A stretch of DNA of 64,000 bases, taken from Oceanobacillus manasiensis (GTDB taxonomy: Bacteria; Bacillota; Bacilli; Bacillales; Amphibacillaceae). The notes under the pieces were generated by a model. That model had not been told where the DNA came from. It worked only from the letters and a program-made list of their open reading frames with translations, and ran no database searches. Both the position numbers and the translations under genes were made by a program. Where the stretch lies: assembly GCF_000724085.1 (NCBI RefSeq), contig NZ_CCDL010000002.1, positions 62,001 to 126,000 on the forward strand, given 5' to 3'. Positions 17,713-26,814 of the stretch are shown here, piece after piece (the stretch's first letter is position 1; each line of letters begins with the position of its first letter).

Positions 17713-19476
17713 ATGAGAAATACAAAAATCGTTTGTACGATAGGACCAGCTTCTGAGTCTATTGATAAGCTAGAGCAATTAATTGAGTCTGGAATGAATG
17801 TAGCGAGACTTAATTTTTCCCATGGAGATTTTGAAGAACATGGTGCACGAATTAAAAATATAAGACAGGCTGCTGAAAACACAGGTAAAACAGTAGCGAT
17901 TTTATTAGATACAAAAGGCCCAGAGATCCGTACAGGAAAATTCCGCGATGGCGAAGCAGAGCTAGTACAAGGAAAAGAAGTATATGTGTCCATGAACGAA
18001 GAGCTTGAAGGCACTGCAGAAAGATTCTCTGTTACATACAGTGGTCTGGTTAATGATGTGAACGAAGGCTCTAAAATCTTATTAGATGATGGGCTAATTG
18101 AATTGGAAGTTTTAAGTGTTGATCATGAAAATAACGAGCTTAAAACAGTAGCGTTAAATTCAGGAACTATCAAAAATAAAAAAGGTGTCAATGTTCCAAA
18201 TGTATCTGTGAATTTACCAGGTATTACGGATAAGGATGCCAGTGATATTACATTTGGTATTGAGCAAGATGTAGATTTCATTGCAGCATCTTTTGTTCGT
18301 CGTCCATCTGATATTTTAGAGATTAAAGAGTTACTTGATAAACATGATGCCGCACATATTCAAATAATCCCTAAAATTGAAAACCAAGAGGGTGTTGATA
18401 ATATTGATAGCATCCTAGAAGTGAGTGACGGTCTTATGGTCGCTCGTGGTGATTTAGGTGTGGAGATACCTCCTGAAGATGTACCCCTTGTTCAAAAGCA
18501 ATTAATTAAAAAGTGTAACACAGCTGGTAAACCGGTTATTACTGCAACACAAATGCTTGATTCCATGCAACGTAATCCTCGTCCAACAAGAGCAGAAGCT
18601 TCTGACGTAGCAAATGCTATTTTTGACGGTAGTGATGCGATTATGCTATCTGGAGAAACAGCTGCTGGAATTTATCCTGTAGAATCTGTTCAAACCATGA
18701 GCAATATTGCAGTGAAAGCTGAGACAGCACTAAACCATGAAACCATCTTGAAAGATCGCTCCAAACATGTTGATATGACGATTACAGATGCAATTAGTCA
18801 ATCTGTAACACATACAGCAATGAATTTGTCTGTAAGTGCAATTATTACACCAACTGAGAGTGGACATACTGCAAGAATGATTTCTAAATACCGTCCTCAA
18901 GCACCAATTGTTGCAGTAACCTTTGCAGATCGTGTTAAACGACAACTTTCCCTTGTGTGGGGAGTACATGCTGTACCTGGCGAAAAAGCGAATTCTACAG
19001 ATGAAATGTTAGACATTGCTATTGAAAAAGGTTTGGAAACAGGCGTTGTAGAGCATGGTAGCAGAGTGATAATTACAGCAGGTGTTCCAGTAGGACAAAG
19101 TGGTACTACGAATCTGTTGAAAGTACATGTAATTGGAGATGTTATTGCAAAAGGACAGGGCATTGGAAAACGCAGTGCTCACGGAAAAGCTGTTCATGCA
19201 AAAAGCTCTCAAGAAGCCATTGATAAGGTGGAGGATGGAGACATTCTTGTAACATATGGCACAGATAGAGAGATGATGCCAGCAATTGAAAAAGCCGGTG
19301 CGATTGTAACAGAAGAAGGAGGCCTAACCTCACATGCTGCAGTCGTAGGATTAAGCCTTGGAATTCCGGTAATCGTAGGTGTGAAAGATGTCTTTGATTT
19401 TGTTTCAGACGGACAAGTTATTACTGTTGATGGTACAAAAGGAGATATCTATAAAGGACATACAAGAGTCCTTTAA
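17713..19476 (+). CDS. pyk: Pyruvate kinase with C-terminal PEP-utilizer domain
   Basis: A 587-residue enzyme, the long Bacillus type. The TIM barrel and B domain include [11 protein letters not shown] (near residue 60) and the catalytic lysine and metal residues in [26 protein letters not shown] and the switch segment SGETAAG follow. The allosteric C domain comes next, and the extra domain (about residues 475-587) contains [11 protein letters not shown], a PEP-utilizer histidine motif. It converts PEP and ADP to pyruvate and ATP. It forms an operon with pfkA and ends at a terminator. Confidence 0.97.
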   Translation: MRNTKIVCTIGPASESIDKLEQLIESGMNVARLNFSHGDFEEHGARIKNIRQAAENTGKTVAILLDTKGPEIRTGKFRDGEAELVQGKEVYVSMNEELEGTAERFSVTYSGLVNDVNEGSKILLDDGLIELEVLSVDHENNELKTVALNSGTIKNKKGVNVPNVSVNLPGITDKDASDITFGIEQDVDFIAASFVRRPSDILEIKELLDKHDAAHIQIIPKIENQEGVDNIDSILEVSDGLMVARGDLGVEIPPEDVPLVQKQLIKKCNTAGKPVITATQMLDSMQRNPRPTRAEASDVANAIFDGSDAIMLSGETAAGIYPVESVQTMSNIAVKAETALNHETILKDRSKHVDMTITDAISQSVTHTAMNLSVSAIITPTESGHTARMISKYRPQAPIVAVTFADRVKRQLSLVWGVHAVPGEKANSTDEMLDIAIEKGLETGVVEHGSRVIITAGVPVGQSGTTNLLKVHVIGDVIAKGQGIGKRSAHGKAVHAKSSQEAIDKVEDGDILVTYGTDREMMPAIEKAGAIVTEEGGLTSHAAVVGLSLGIPVIVGVKDVFDFVSDGQVITVDGTKGDIYKGHTRVL

Positions 19477-19485
19477 TTCATTAGG

Positions 19486-19513
19486 AAAAAAGAAGGGATT
19501 ACCTTCTTTTTTT
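19486..19513 (+). terminator. Terminator of pfkA-pyk
   Basis: AAAGAAGG / CCTTCTTT hairpin followed by a T-run. Confidence 0.85.
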
Positions 19514-19550
19514 CATATGTCAAAAGGTATTTGATTCTACAATATGTTGG

Positions 19551-19582
19551 TAGAGCGCCCAAAAATAGGCGCTCTACGCTTT
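19551..19582 (+). terminator. Hairpin between pyk and fxsA (possible second terminator or leader element)
   Basis: Perfect 9-bp stem TAGAGCGCC (19551-19559) / GGCGCTCTA (19568-19576), followed by CGCTTTTAT. The U-run is poor, so it may instead be a leader hairpin of fxsA. Confidence 0.5.
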
Positions 19583-19608
19583 TATATTACAATAAGGGAG
19601 GGAATGAC

Positions 19609-19995
19609 ATGCGTTGGTTATTACTCAGCATGCTCCTGTTATCCGGGGTGGAAATAGGTGTGTTTATTTGGGTAGGTGGGATGATTGGTCCATGGTGGGT
19701 TGCGCTTTTGATTATCCTTACTGGTATTATTGGGGTTTCTCTCGCAAAACAACAGGGTGTGGAAACTTGGAAGAAAGCCCAGATCTCCATGAGAAATGGA
19801 GCAGCCCCAACCTCTTATATTATTGATGGTATTTGTATCTTGATTGGTGGGATTTTCCTGTTCACGCCTGGTTTTGTTACGGATATCGGTGGTTTTATCC
19901 TTGTTATTCCATTTACAAGAGCTCCTTTTAAGACTTATATAGGCAAATTGATAAGTAAGATGATGAGTAATAATACGATTATCTATCGAAAATGA
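19609..19995 (+). CDS. fxsA: FxsA family membrane protein (YtzA)
   Basis: A 128-residue membrane protein of the FxsA family. It starts MRWLLLSMLLLSGVEIGVFI with the family's ExxxF-like N-terminal motif. The central signature KQQGVETWKKAQ and GIxxxxGGxxLxxPGFVTD (here GICILIGGIFLFTPGFVTD, about residues 73-91) is present. There are three to four membrane segments. In E. coli FxsA affects phage F exclusion; in Bacillus its role is unclear. GGGAGGGAATGAC before ATG 19609 fixes the start; a frame from 19531 is longer but unsupported. Confidence 0.9.
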   Translation: MRWLLLSMLLLSGVEIGVFIWVGGMIGPWWVALLIILTGIIGVSLAKQQGVETWKKAQISMRNGAAPTSYIIDGICILIGGIFLFTPGFVTDIGGFILVIPFTRAPFKTYIGKLISKMMSNNTIIYRK

Positions 19996-20006
19996 TAAGT
20001 GAAACT

Positions 20007-21116
20007 TTACCCTTTTAAAATAAAGTGCCATATCCTTTGAGGAATTTCAGCTTTGTAAAAAGCATTTACTAGAATTAAAAGTATGGGTGCTATTAGGAAC
20101 CCAAGCATACCTAGCATTTGTACACCAACAAATAAGATAATGAGTGCTGCAAGTGGGTGTAAACCAATGCTTGTAGCCAGTACTTTTGGCTCTAGAATCT
20201 GCCTTAAAATAACTATTATCATATAAATGATAATTAATCCGATTGTCAGTGGGAAGTTCCCTGTCATATATAAGTATAAAATCCAAGGAATAAACAAAAT
20301 TCCGGTCCCCACATATGGCAAAAGATCAACACATGCTGCCAAGAAAGCAATGGTTAGTGGATGATCAACTTGAAGTATGATAAGGCCAATAAGTATAATC
20401 ACAAATGTTATAAATATAAGCGTAATTTGTGCTTTTATATATCCTACAGTCGCTTTTTTAAGTTGTATCATAATCTGTTTCCCTGAATCATTGAAACGGT
20501 TTGGAAGAATAGACTTTACTTTGATTCTCAACGTATCCCAGTCATTCGTTATAATATAGGCAGCGAAGACAATGAATATTATAATCGTAACTGAATTTGG
20601 AAGCGTACTTATAAAAGCGGGTATAGTTAATAGTAGCTGTTGCAGAAACTCTGCAGCAGCTACTGCTATATTATTAGCGAAATCTGTAATTTTTTCTCTG
20701 ATAGTAATTTGTTGCTCCTCGTCTAAGGTATGAAGTAAAGAAGCTAATTTTTGATAAAAGGGTAAAAGATAGGTTGTGGTAAGGTTGTCCAATACCTCTG
20801 TGCCCTTAGAGAAATAGCCAGGAATTTTATCTGCAATGGATATGACCCCATGTACGATTTCATTTACTAAAAAAAAGATGAAGCTTATAAACGTAAGAAA
20901 ACCAGCAACAAGGACAGTTAATGTTGCTATAACACGTGGGAATTTAAATCGCTTCTGTAAAAAAGTCACTGCAGGATGCATACCTAGCGATAATGCAACT
21001 GCAATGATAAGTGGGTAGATGAATTTTGCTGCATAATGAAAGATCAAGAGAAGAACCGTACAAAGTATGATGACAATAAAGAAGCGCATTAGTTGATAAG
21101 GAAGCTGCTTGTACAT
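20007..21116 (-). CDS. ytvI: AI-2E/PerM family transporter YtvI
   Basis: A polytopic protein of about 369 residues with seven or eight membrane segments. The N-terminal pair is near residues 10-60, and the C-terminal half has the family's conserved LPYVGTGILFIPW and LGMLGFLIAPI. AI-2E family members export small molecules or act as Na+/H+ antiporters; the substrate here is unknown. The gene order fxsA-ytvI-citZ is that of B. subtilis, with ytvI on the opposite strand here. The start is uncertain: 21116 follows a GGGG site, and 21146 has none. Confidence 0.9.
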   Translation of the reverse strand: MYKQLPYQLMRFFIVIILCTVLLLIFHYAAKFIYPLIIAVALSLGMHPAVTFLQKRFKFPRVIATLTVLVAGFLTFISFIFFLVNEIVHGVISIADKIPGYFSKGTEVLDNLTTTYLLPFYQKLASLLHTLDEEQQITIREKITDFANNIAVAAAEFLQQLLLTIPAFISTLPNSVTIIIFIVFAAYIITNDWDTLRIKVKSILPNRFNDSGKQIMIQLKKATVGYIKAQITLIFITFVIILIGLIILQVDHPLTIAFLAACVDLLPYVGTGILFIPWILYLYMTGNFPLTIGLIIIYMIIVILRQILEPKVLATSIGLHPLAALIILFVGVQMLGMLGFLIAPILLILVNAFYKAEIPQRIWHFILKG

Positions 21117-21253
21117 AAAACGACCCCATTCAATAAAATAATACATACTTAAATTTATGCGAATATCCGATGAATTAGAAGTAATTAGTAGGTGTAATTG
21201 TAAGGAAAATATTAACTTTTTTTAAATTTAATCTGTAATTTAATCGGTTTCAA

Positions 21254-21324
21254 TTCACATTACATTCGAAATACTTTATAATTAGCCTTGGGGATGACAA
21301 TATTTACACTATGAAAATATTGTC
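21254..21324 (+). promoter_or_regulatory. citZ promoter with downstream inverted repeat
   Basis: TTCACA (21254-21259), 17 bases, TATAAT (21277-21282) form the promoter. A perfect 10-bp inverted repeat, GACAATATTT (21296-21305) / AAATATTGTC (21315-21324), starts about 7 bases after the predicted +1. It could be a repressor operator or a 5'-end RNA hairpin. I could not match it to the CcpC or cre consensus. Confidence 0.65.
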
Positions 21325-21379
21325 GATAATAAATGGTCCTAATGATTGGAACAATTAATAGAAAAAGGAGAGGTTTTCA

Positions 21380-22495
21380 ATGACAACAACGAAAGGGCTT
21401 GAAGGCGTTGTAGCAACACAATCTTCCATAAGCTCCATCATTGATGATCAACTAACTTATGTTGGTTACAAAATCGATGATTTGGCAGAAAACTCTAGCT
21501 TTGAAGAAGTTATTTATCTACTATGGAATCAAAAACTACCTAATAAGTCAGAGTTGGATGCTTTTAAGTCAGAAATAGCAGAAAACATGACATTACCAGA
21601 TGCAGTTATATCACATTTACGTTCCTATGACCTATCTACTGTTCATCCGATGGCTGCATTACGTACAGCAATTTCTCTACTAGGATTGTATGATGAAGAG
21701 GCAGATGTAATGGACGAAGAGGCCAATAAGCGGAAGGCATTGCGAATTCAAGCAAAGATATCAACAATTGTAACTGCTTTCGCAAGAATTCGTCAGGGTA
21801 AGGAGCCAGTCCAGCCTAAGCATGACTATAATTATGCTGAAAATATTTTATATATGCTAAATGGCAAGGAACCGGAAGCTATTGAGGTTGAAGCGATAAA
21901 TAAAGCGTTAGTTCTTCACGCAGATCATGAGCTTAATGCCTCCACCTTTACAGCCAGAGTATGTGTTGCGACATTATCTGACGTATATTCAGGTATTACG
22001 GCAGCAATTGGCGCATTAAAAGGGCCATTGCATGGTGGTGCCAATGAACGAGTAATGCAAATGCTTACAGAGATTGGCGAAGAAGAAAATGCGATCCCTT
22101 ACATTAAACGGATGTTAGATAACAAAGAAAAAATCATGGGCATGGGGCACCGTGTATACCGTGATGGCGACCCACGTGCAAAATACTTGAGGGAAATGTC
22201 CAGACAGCTTACAGAGCTTACAGGACAATCCAAATGGTACAATATGTCACTCGAGATTGAAGAATATATTAAAGAGCAAAAAGGTCTCCCTGCAAATGTA
22301 GATTTCTATTCTGCTAGTGTTTACCATAGCTTGGGAATCGACCATGATCTATTCACACCAATCTTTGCTGTGAGTCGTACATCAGGATGGCTTGCACATA
22401 TTCTTGAGCAATATTCAAATAACCGACTGATCCGTCCACGTGCTGACTATAATGGACCAAGATCACCAAAATACGTACCAATTGAAGAAAGATAG
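21380..22495 (+). CDS. citZ: Citrate synthase CitZ
   Basis: A 371-residue type I-like bacterial citrate synthase. It starts TTTKGLEGVVATQSSISSI. The catalytic residues are in LHADHELNAS (His), GPLHGGANE (His) and MGHRVYRDGDPRA. It condenses oxaloacetate and acetyl-CoA. It is the first gene of the citZ-icd-mdh TCA block. GGAGAGG precedes the ATG. Confidence 0.96.
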   Translation: MTTTKGLEGVVATQSSISSIIDDQLTYVGYKIDDLAENSSFEEVIYLLWNQKLPNKSELDAFKSEIAENMTLPDAVISHLRSYDLSTVHPMAALRTAISLLGLYDEEADVMDEEANKRKALRIQAKISTIVTAFARIRQGKEPVQPKHDYNYAENILYMLNGKEPEAIEVEAINKALVLHADHELNASTFTARVCVATLSDVYSGITAAIGALKGPLHGGANERVMQMLTEIGEEENAIPYIKRMLDNKEKIMGMGHRVYRDGDPRAKYLREMSRQLTELTGQSKWYNMSLEIEEYIKEQKGLPANVDFYSASVYHSLGIDHDLFTPIFAVSRTSGWLAHILEQYSNNRLIRPRADYNGPRSPKYVPIEER

Positions 22496-22569
22496 ACAAG
22501 ATAGCTAGACACATATACTAGGGAATACGTTATACTAGATTTGATAAATGATACAGGAGGTTTATTACA

Positions 22570-23841
22570 ATGACACAAGGAACAAAAATCACAGTTGAAA
22601 ACGGCAATATGAATGTACCTGACGTTCCGGTAATTCCATTTATTGAAGGTGATGGTACAGGACCAGATATTTGGGCTTCAGCGAGTAGTGTAATTGAGGC
22701 TGCTGTTGAGAAGGCTTACAATGGCACTAAAAAGATCGAATGGTTGGAAGTGCTAGCAGGTCAAAAAGCATTCGACCAGACAGGGGAATGGCTACCAAAG
22801 GATACACTTGATAAAATTAATGAATACAAAATTGCAATTAAGGGACCGCTTACTACACCAATTGGTGGTGGTATTCGATCATTAAACGTTGCATTACGTC
22901 AAGAACTTGACTTATTCACATGCCTGCGTCCTGTACGTTATTTTGAAGGTGTTCCATCACCAGTTAAACGACCAGAAGATGTAGATATGGTAATCTTCCG
23001 TGAAAATACAGAAGATATCTATGCAGGGATCGAATGGCAAAAAGGTTCGGATGATGTTAAAAAGGTTATTGAATTCCTTAAAAACGAAATGAATGTAAGC
23101 AACATTCGCTTCCCTGAAACATCTGGTATTGGTGTAAAGCCAGTATCTGAAGAGGGTACTAAACGTCTGGTACGTTCAAGTATTGAATATGCTCTGAATG
23201 AAGGACGTAAGAGTGTTACTTTAGTACATAAAGGTAACATTATGAAATTTACTGAAGGTGCTTTTAAAGCATGGGGATATGAAGTGGCAGAAGAAGAATA
23301 CGGTGATAAGGTCTTCACTTGGGCCGAATATGATCGTATTGTTGAAAAAGACGGGAAAGACGCTGCCAATAAAGCACAAGACGAAGCTTTAGCATCAGGC
23401 AAAATCTTGGTTAAGGATTCCATTGCCGACATTTTCTTACAACAGATTTTAACGAGACCGAAAGAATTTGATGTTGTAGCTACAATGAATCTAAATGGTG
23501 ACTATATTTCAGATGCCCTTGCAGCACAGGTTGGTGGAATTGGTATTGCACCAGGAGCAAACATTAATTACGATACAGGGCATGCCATTTTTGAAGCTAC
23601 TCATGGTACAGCACCTAAATATGCAGGACTGGACAAAGTAAATCCGTCTTCTGTAATTCTATCAGCTGTATTGATGCTTGAACACTTAGAGTGGAGAGAA
23701 GCAGCTGACTTGATCACGAAGGCTATGGACAAAACAATTGCTTCAAAGGTAGTAACATACGATTTTGCTCGACTTATGGACGGAGCAACTGAAGTAAAAT
23801 GTTCTGAGTTTGGTCAAGAACTTATTAAGAATATGGACTAA
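22570..23841 (+). CDS. icd: NADP-dependent isocitrate dehydrogenase
   Basis: A 423-residue enzyme, the usual Bacillus length. The substrate loop [19 protein letters not shown] includes the regulatory serine region. The [14 protein letters not shown] motif, catalytic Tyr/Lys segments and [26 protein letters not shown] follow. The NADP-binding segment [15 protein letters not shown] supports NADP use. It turns isocitrate to 2-oxoglutarate. It lies 74 bases after citZ, and AGGAGG precedes the ATG. Confidence 0.96.
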   Translation: MTQGTKITVENGNMNVPDVPVIPFIEGDGTGPDIWASASSVIEAAVEKAYNGTKKIEWLEVLAGQKAFDQTGEWLPKDTLDKINEYKIAIKGPLTTPIGGGIRSLNVALRQELDLFTCLRPVRYFEGVPSPVKRPEDVDMVIFRENTEDIYAGIEWQKGSDDVKKVIEFLKNEMNVSNIRFPETSGIGVKPVSEEGTKRLVRSSIEYALNEGRKSVTLVHKGNIMKFTEGAFKAWGYEVAEEEYGDKVFTWAEYDRIVEKDGKDAANKAQDEALASGKILVKDSIADIFLQQILTRPKEFDVVATMNLNGDYISDALAAQVGGIGIAPGANINYDTGHAIFEATHGTAPKYAGLDKVNPSSVILSAVLMLEHLEWREAADLITKAMDKTIASKVVTYDFARLMDGATEVKCSEFGQELIKNMD

Positions 23842-23861
23842 ATATAAGCTATAGAATCTCT

Positions 23862-24060
23862 GAGGTCGGGACATAACAAAAAGTTTTAGCCAAAAGACGG
23901 ATGATAGCTAGAATAAGCGTAAGAAATATACGGAGACTCCTATGGGAGGAAGGCCTAGGCGAGACCCCGGAATGCGAAGCATCCGGAGGCTCACCAGCCG
24001 CCCATGGAAAGCGGAGTATATTTCTGAAGCGGTTTTTCAAAGTTCATTCTTTCGGATTTA
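23862..24060 (+). repeat. Intergenic repeat element, copy A (between icd and mdh)
   Basis: A GC-richer block (core 23928-24030) shared with copy B at 41105-41395. Shared words include GACTCC, AGGCCTAG, AGACCCCG, GGAGGCT, AGCCGCCC and GGAAAGCG in the same order. The centre folds: GAGACC (near 23961) pairs with GGCTC (near 23988), and AATGC pairs with GCAT across a GAA loop. Similar dispersed intergenic repeats are common in Bacillaceae genomes; their role is unknown. Outer limits are approximate. An open frame across it, in phase with mdh, looks fortuitous. Confidence 0.8.
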
Positions 24061-24121
24061 TCTTTTGCGTAAATACTTTTGTCCGGCCCTCACTGCAAAT
24101 ATTGTAAAAGGGGACGTTATA

Positions 24122-25060
24122 ATGGCTATAAAAAGAAGTAAAGTATCAGTAATCGGGTCAGGATTCACTGGAGCAACAACTGCTTTAATGCTAGCACAAA
24201 AAGAATTGGGAGATGTCGTACTCGTAGATATTCCAGATATGGAGGATCCAACAAAAGGGAAAGCGTTGGATATGCTTGAGGCGAGCCCAGTGCAAGGCTT
24301 CGATGCGAATATTATTGGAACATCTAACTATGAGGAGACAAAAGATTCTGATCTTGTCATTATTACGGCAGGTATCGCAAGAAAGCCAGGCATGAGCCGT
24401 GACGATTTAGTTAATACAAATGCTAAAATCATGAAGACCGTTGCAAAGGAAGTAGTTAAATATTCACCTGACACTTACATTGTTGTATTAACAAACCCTG
24501 TTGACGCTATGACGTATACAGTCTTTAAAGAATCTGGCTTACCTAAAGAGCGTGTTATTGGCCAATCAGGTGTATTGGATACTGCTCGTTTCCGTACCTT
24601 CGTTGCACAAGAATTAAACCTTTCTGTTAAAGACGTAACAGGCTTTGTATTAGGAGGACATGGTGATGACATGGTTCCATTAATCCGTTATTCCTATGCA
24701 GGAGGAATTCCATTAGAAAAGCTTATTTCCAAAGAACGCCTTGATGCTATTGTAGAACGTACGCGCAAAGGTGGGGGAGAAATTGTAGGTCTTCTGGGTA
24801 ATGGAAGTGCTTATTACGCTCCTGCTGCTTCCCTTACAGTTATGGCAGAAGCTATTCTTAAGGATCAGCGTCGGGTCATTCCATCTATCGCTTACTTAGA
24901 AGGGGAATATGGATATAACGACATTTACTTAGGAGTGCCGACTGTTCTCGGTGGAAAAGGTATCGAAGAAATAATTGAACTTGATTTGACGGATGAAGAA
25001 AGAGCTGAGCTTGATAAATCAGCAGATTCAGTTAAAAATGTCCTTAGTATTTTAGAATAG
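24122..25060 (+). CDS. mdh: Malate dehydrogenase
   Basis: A 312-residue LDH-like malate dehydrogenase. The NAD-binding motif is [15 protein letters not shown] (residues 9-23). An aspartate after VVLVDI favours NAD. Substrate arginines are in [11 protein letters not shown], and the catalytic His in [12 protein letters not shown]. The ATG at 24122 follows AAAAGGGGACG. An upstream in-frame extension from 23942 runs through the repeat element and is not coding. It completes citZ-icd-mdh, but about 280 bases of repeat separate it from icd. Confidence 0.96.
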   Translation: MAIKRSKVSVIGSGFTGATTALMLAQKELGDVVLVDIPDMEDPTKGKALDMLEASPVQGFDANIIGTSNYEETKDSDLVIITAGIARKPGMSRDDLVNTNAKIMKTVAKEVVKYSPDTYIVVLTNPVDAMTYTVFKESGLPKERVIGQSGVLDTARFRTFVAQELNLSVKDVTGFVLGGHGDDMVPLIRYSYAGGIPLEKLISKERLDAIVERTRKGGGEIVGLLGNGSAYYAPAASLTVMAEAILKDQRRVIPSIAYLEGEYGYNDIYLGVPTVLGGKGIEEIIELDLTDEERAELDKSADSVKNVLSILE

Positions 25061-25066
25061 AAACTT

Positions 25067-25114
25067 AAAACCCTTCCCCTGTGTTATATACTATATAGCT
25101 GGGAAGGGTTTTTT
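25067..25114 (+). terminator. Terminator of mdh
   Basis: AAACCCTTCCC / GGGAAGGGTTT stem with a 22-base AT-rich loop, followed by TTTTT. Confidence 0.88.
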
Positions 25115-25222
25115 AGATGACTAAACACAATCCGATTAAAGGCTATCAAATGTTTGAGTCATTTCATGTTTTCTTTGTAGGCTCTTTGTTCATTTAGTCT
25201 GGCGAAATCAGCTAAGGTTTGA

Positions 25223-25242
25223 TATAATAGAAAGCGCTTACA
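25223..25242 (+). promoter_or_regulatory. -10 box and cre-like site of the MaoC-domain gene
   Basis: TATAAT (25223-25228) is followed directly by AGAAAGCGCTTACA (25229-25242). This differs from the CcpA cre consensus TGWAANCGNTNWCA mainly at the first base. The position over the transcription start would give catabolite repression (inference). The -35 is weak. Confidence 0.55.
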
Positions 25243-25259
25243 AATCGGAGGTGGTTGCA

Positions 25260-25736
25260 ATGTTAGGGAAGAAAAGAAAGTTAGGGATGATGATGAAAGA
25301 TATTAAAATTGGGGAAACGTACCAAGCAATCAAAGTAATTGAAGATAAAGAATTGTTGCTCTATCTTGGGTTAACAAATGATGCCAACCCATTATATATA
25401 CAACACGATTATGCCTCACAGACTCCATATAAAGCACCAGTTGTTCCATCCGTATTACTTTTTGGAATGATATCCTCAATTGTGTCTATGCACCTTCCTG
25501 GACCAGGTAGTCATATTACACAGCATGAGATGACTTTTCCAAAGCCTGTTTTGCATCAGTCAGAAGTGAGATTTAACTTAGAAGTAATAGCTATAGATGA
25601 AAGGGATCATACTGTTTCCATTAACGTAACAGGGTATGATATGGATGGAGATACGGTTATCGTTGGAAAGTTACAAGTTTGTCCACCCTATAAGCCTAAT
25701 TCTTTGACTGCTACATCGCTCGAGAACTTTTTTTAA
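25260..25736 (+). CDS. MaoC-like hotdog dehydratase domain protein
   Basis: A 158-residue single hotdog-fold protein of the MaoC/(R)-hydratase type. LTNDANPLYIQHDYA (about residues 39-53) carries the Asp and His of the hydratase 2 motif (D-x(4)-H-like; here the second position is Tyr/Gln rather than the usual His). VVPSVLLFGMISSIVSMHLPGPGS follows the 'P..l....is......lPG.g' pattern. It probably hydrates an enoyl-thioester or acts in an acyl pathway; the substrate is unknown. The ATG at 25260 has GGAGG 8 bases before it. The cre-like promoter fits a role in fatty acid or overflow carbon use (inference). Confidence 0.78.
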   Translation: MLGKKRKLGMMMKDIKIGETYQAIKVIEDKELLLYLGLTNDANPLYIQHDYASQTPYKAPVVPSVLLFGMISSIVSMHLPGPGSHITQHEMTFPKPVLHQSEVRFNLEVIAIDERDHTVSINVTGYDMDGDTVIVGKLQVCPPYKPNSLTATSLENFF

Positions 25737-25755
25737 TAAATATATATAAATAGTA

Positions 25756-25794
25756 AGGTCGAACATTTTCTTCTGAATTGTTCGGCTTTTTTAG
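25756..25794 (+). terminator. Terminator of the MaoC-domain gene
   Basis: GGTCGAACA / TGTTCGGCT stem (with a G-T pair), followed by TTTTTT. Confidence 0.8.
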
Positions 25795-26118
25795 TTAGTT
25801 GCTGTTAAAGTTACTATAAAAACTGGGATTCATTTAATTGCATGTCTCTATGAAGAACCAATAGACTAGCGAGGCTCTATAACCTTAACTTTCTCTAAGT
25901 ATTACAAATATGTCTCGCTATCTAAGAGATATTTCCCTCCTCAAGAAACAACAAAATACTTTCATAAAAAAGGCTATAATTTAAATTTTTTTGTAAATTT
26001 TAATTAACAAAGACTTTAATATATTCACTTTGTCGCTTATTCATTGTAAGATGAGAATAGATCAAACATGATCAAATCGTAAAATTCACGATATTCTCTA
26101 GAGAAATGGGGATTTATA
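25795..26118. other. Non-coding gap before phoP
   Basis: AT-rich, without a convincing ORF or RNA fold. It should hold the phoPR promoter. TTAACA (26004-26009), 5 bases, TTTAAT (26015-26020) weakly resembles a PhoP box repeat (TT.ACA every 11 bases), but flanking repeats are poor. Confidence 0.4.
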
Positions 26119-26814
26119 ATGAAGCAAAATATTTTGATTGTAGATGATGAGAAGTCTATTGTGACACTTCTCAATTTCAATATTGAGAAAGCGGGATTTC
26201 AGACAGATGTGGCATATGATGGGGCGGAAGCGATTAAAAAGGCGGAAGCTAACGATTATGATCTAATTATTCTTGATCTCATGCTACCTGAAATGGATGG
26301 TATGGAAGTATGTAAGTATCTACGTAATAACAAAATTGACACACCTATTTTAATGTTAACTGCCAAAGATGAAGAATTCGATAAAGTACTTGGACTGGAG
26401 CTGGGCGCGGATGATTATTTAACAAAGCCATTTAGTCCCAAAGAAGTTATTGCTAGAATGAAAGCTATACTAAGACGGTCAAAAAAGGAGAGCAAAACAA
26501 ACTACTCTTCTTTGAAGGTTGGGGAACTAATTGTCTATCCTGAGCGCTATGAAGCGGAAATTGGGGATAAAATAATTACTTTTACAAGGAAAGAATTTGA
26601 ATTGCTCCATTATTTGGCTAACAATAAAGGAAAGGTAATTTCACGTGATCAACTATTAAGTGGTGTATGGGACTATGACTTTGTTGGAGATACAAGAATA
26701 GTAGATGTTCATGTATCGCATTTGCGAGATAAAATTGAACCTGATACCAAAAAGCCAAAATATATTAAAACAGTTCGAGGTCTTGGATATAAATTGGAGG
26801 AGCCTGTTACATGA
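26119..26814 (+). CDS. phoP: Response regulator PhoP (phosphate starvation)
   Basis: A 231-residue OmpR-type regulator. The receiver domain (1-118) has the acidic pair near residues 9-10 (VDDE), the phospho-acceptor D53 in LILDLMLPEMDG and K102 in TKPFSP. The C-terminal winged helix (about 130-228) has VHVSHLRDKIE and YIKTVRGLGYK. It controls the phosphate regulon with PhoR, which overlaps it by 4 bases (ATGA). Gene position (after mdh, before polA) matches B. subtilis phoP. Confidence 0.95.
   Translation: MKQNILIVDDEKSIVTLLNFNIEKAGFQTDVAYDGAEAIKKAEANDYDLIILDLMLPEMDGMEVCKYLRNNKIDTPILMLTAKDEEFDKVLGLELGADDYLTKPFSPKEVIARMKAILRRSKKESKTNYSSLKVGELIVYPERYEAEIGDKIITFTRKEFELLHYLANNKGKVISRDQLLSGVWDYDFVGDTRIVDVHVSHLRDKIEPDTKKPKYIKTVRGLGYKLEEPVT

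Noticed and set aside
23942-24121. N-terminal extension of malate dehydrogenase
   Set aside because: The extra 60 codons run through the repeat element; the true N-terminus (NAD-binding motif) begins after ATG 24122 with its own ribosome binding site.
26004-26031. PhoP box repeats before phoP
   Set aside because: Only one hexamer (TTAACA) is good and the next ones at 11-base spacing are poor; not enough to call a site.
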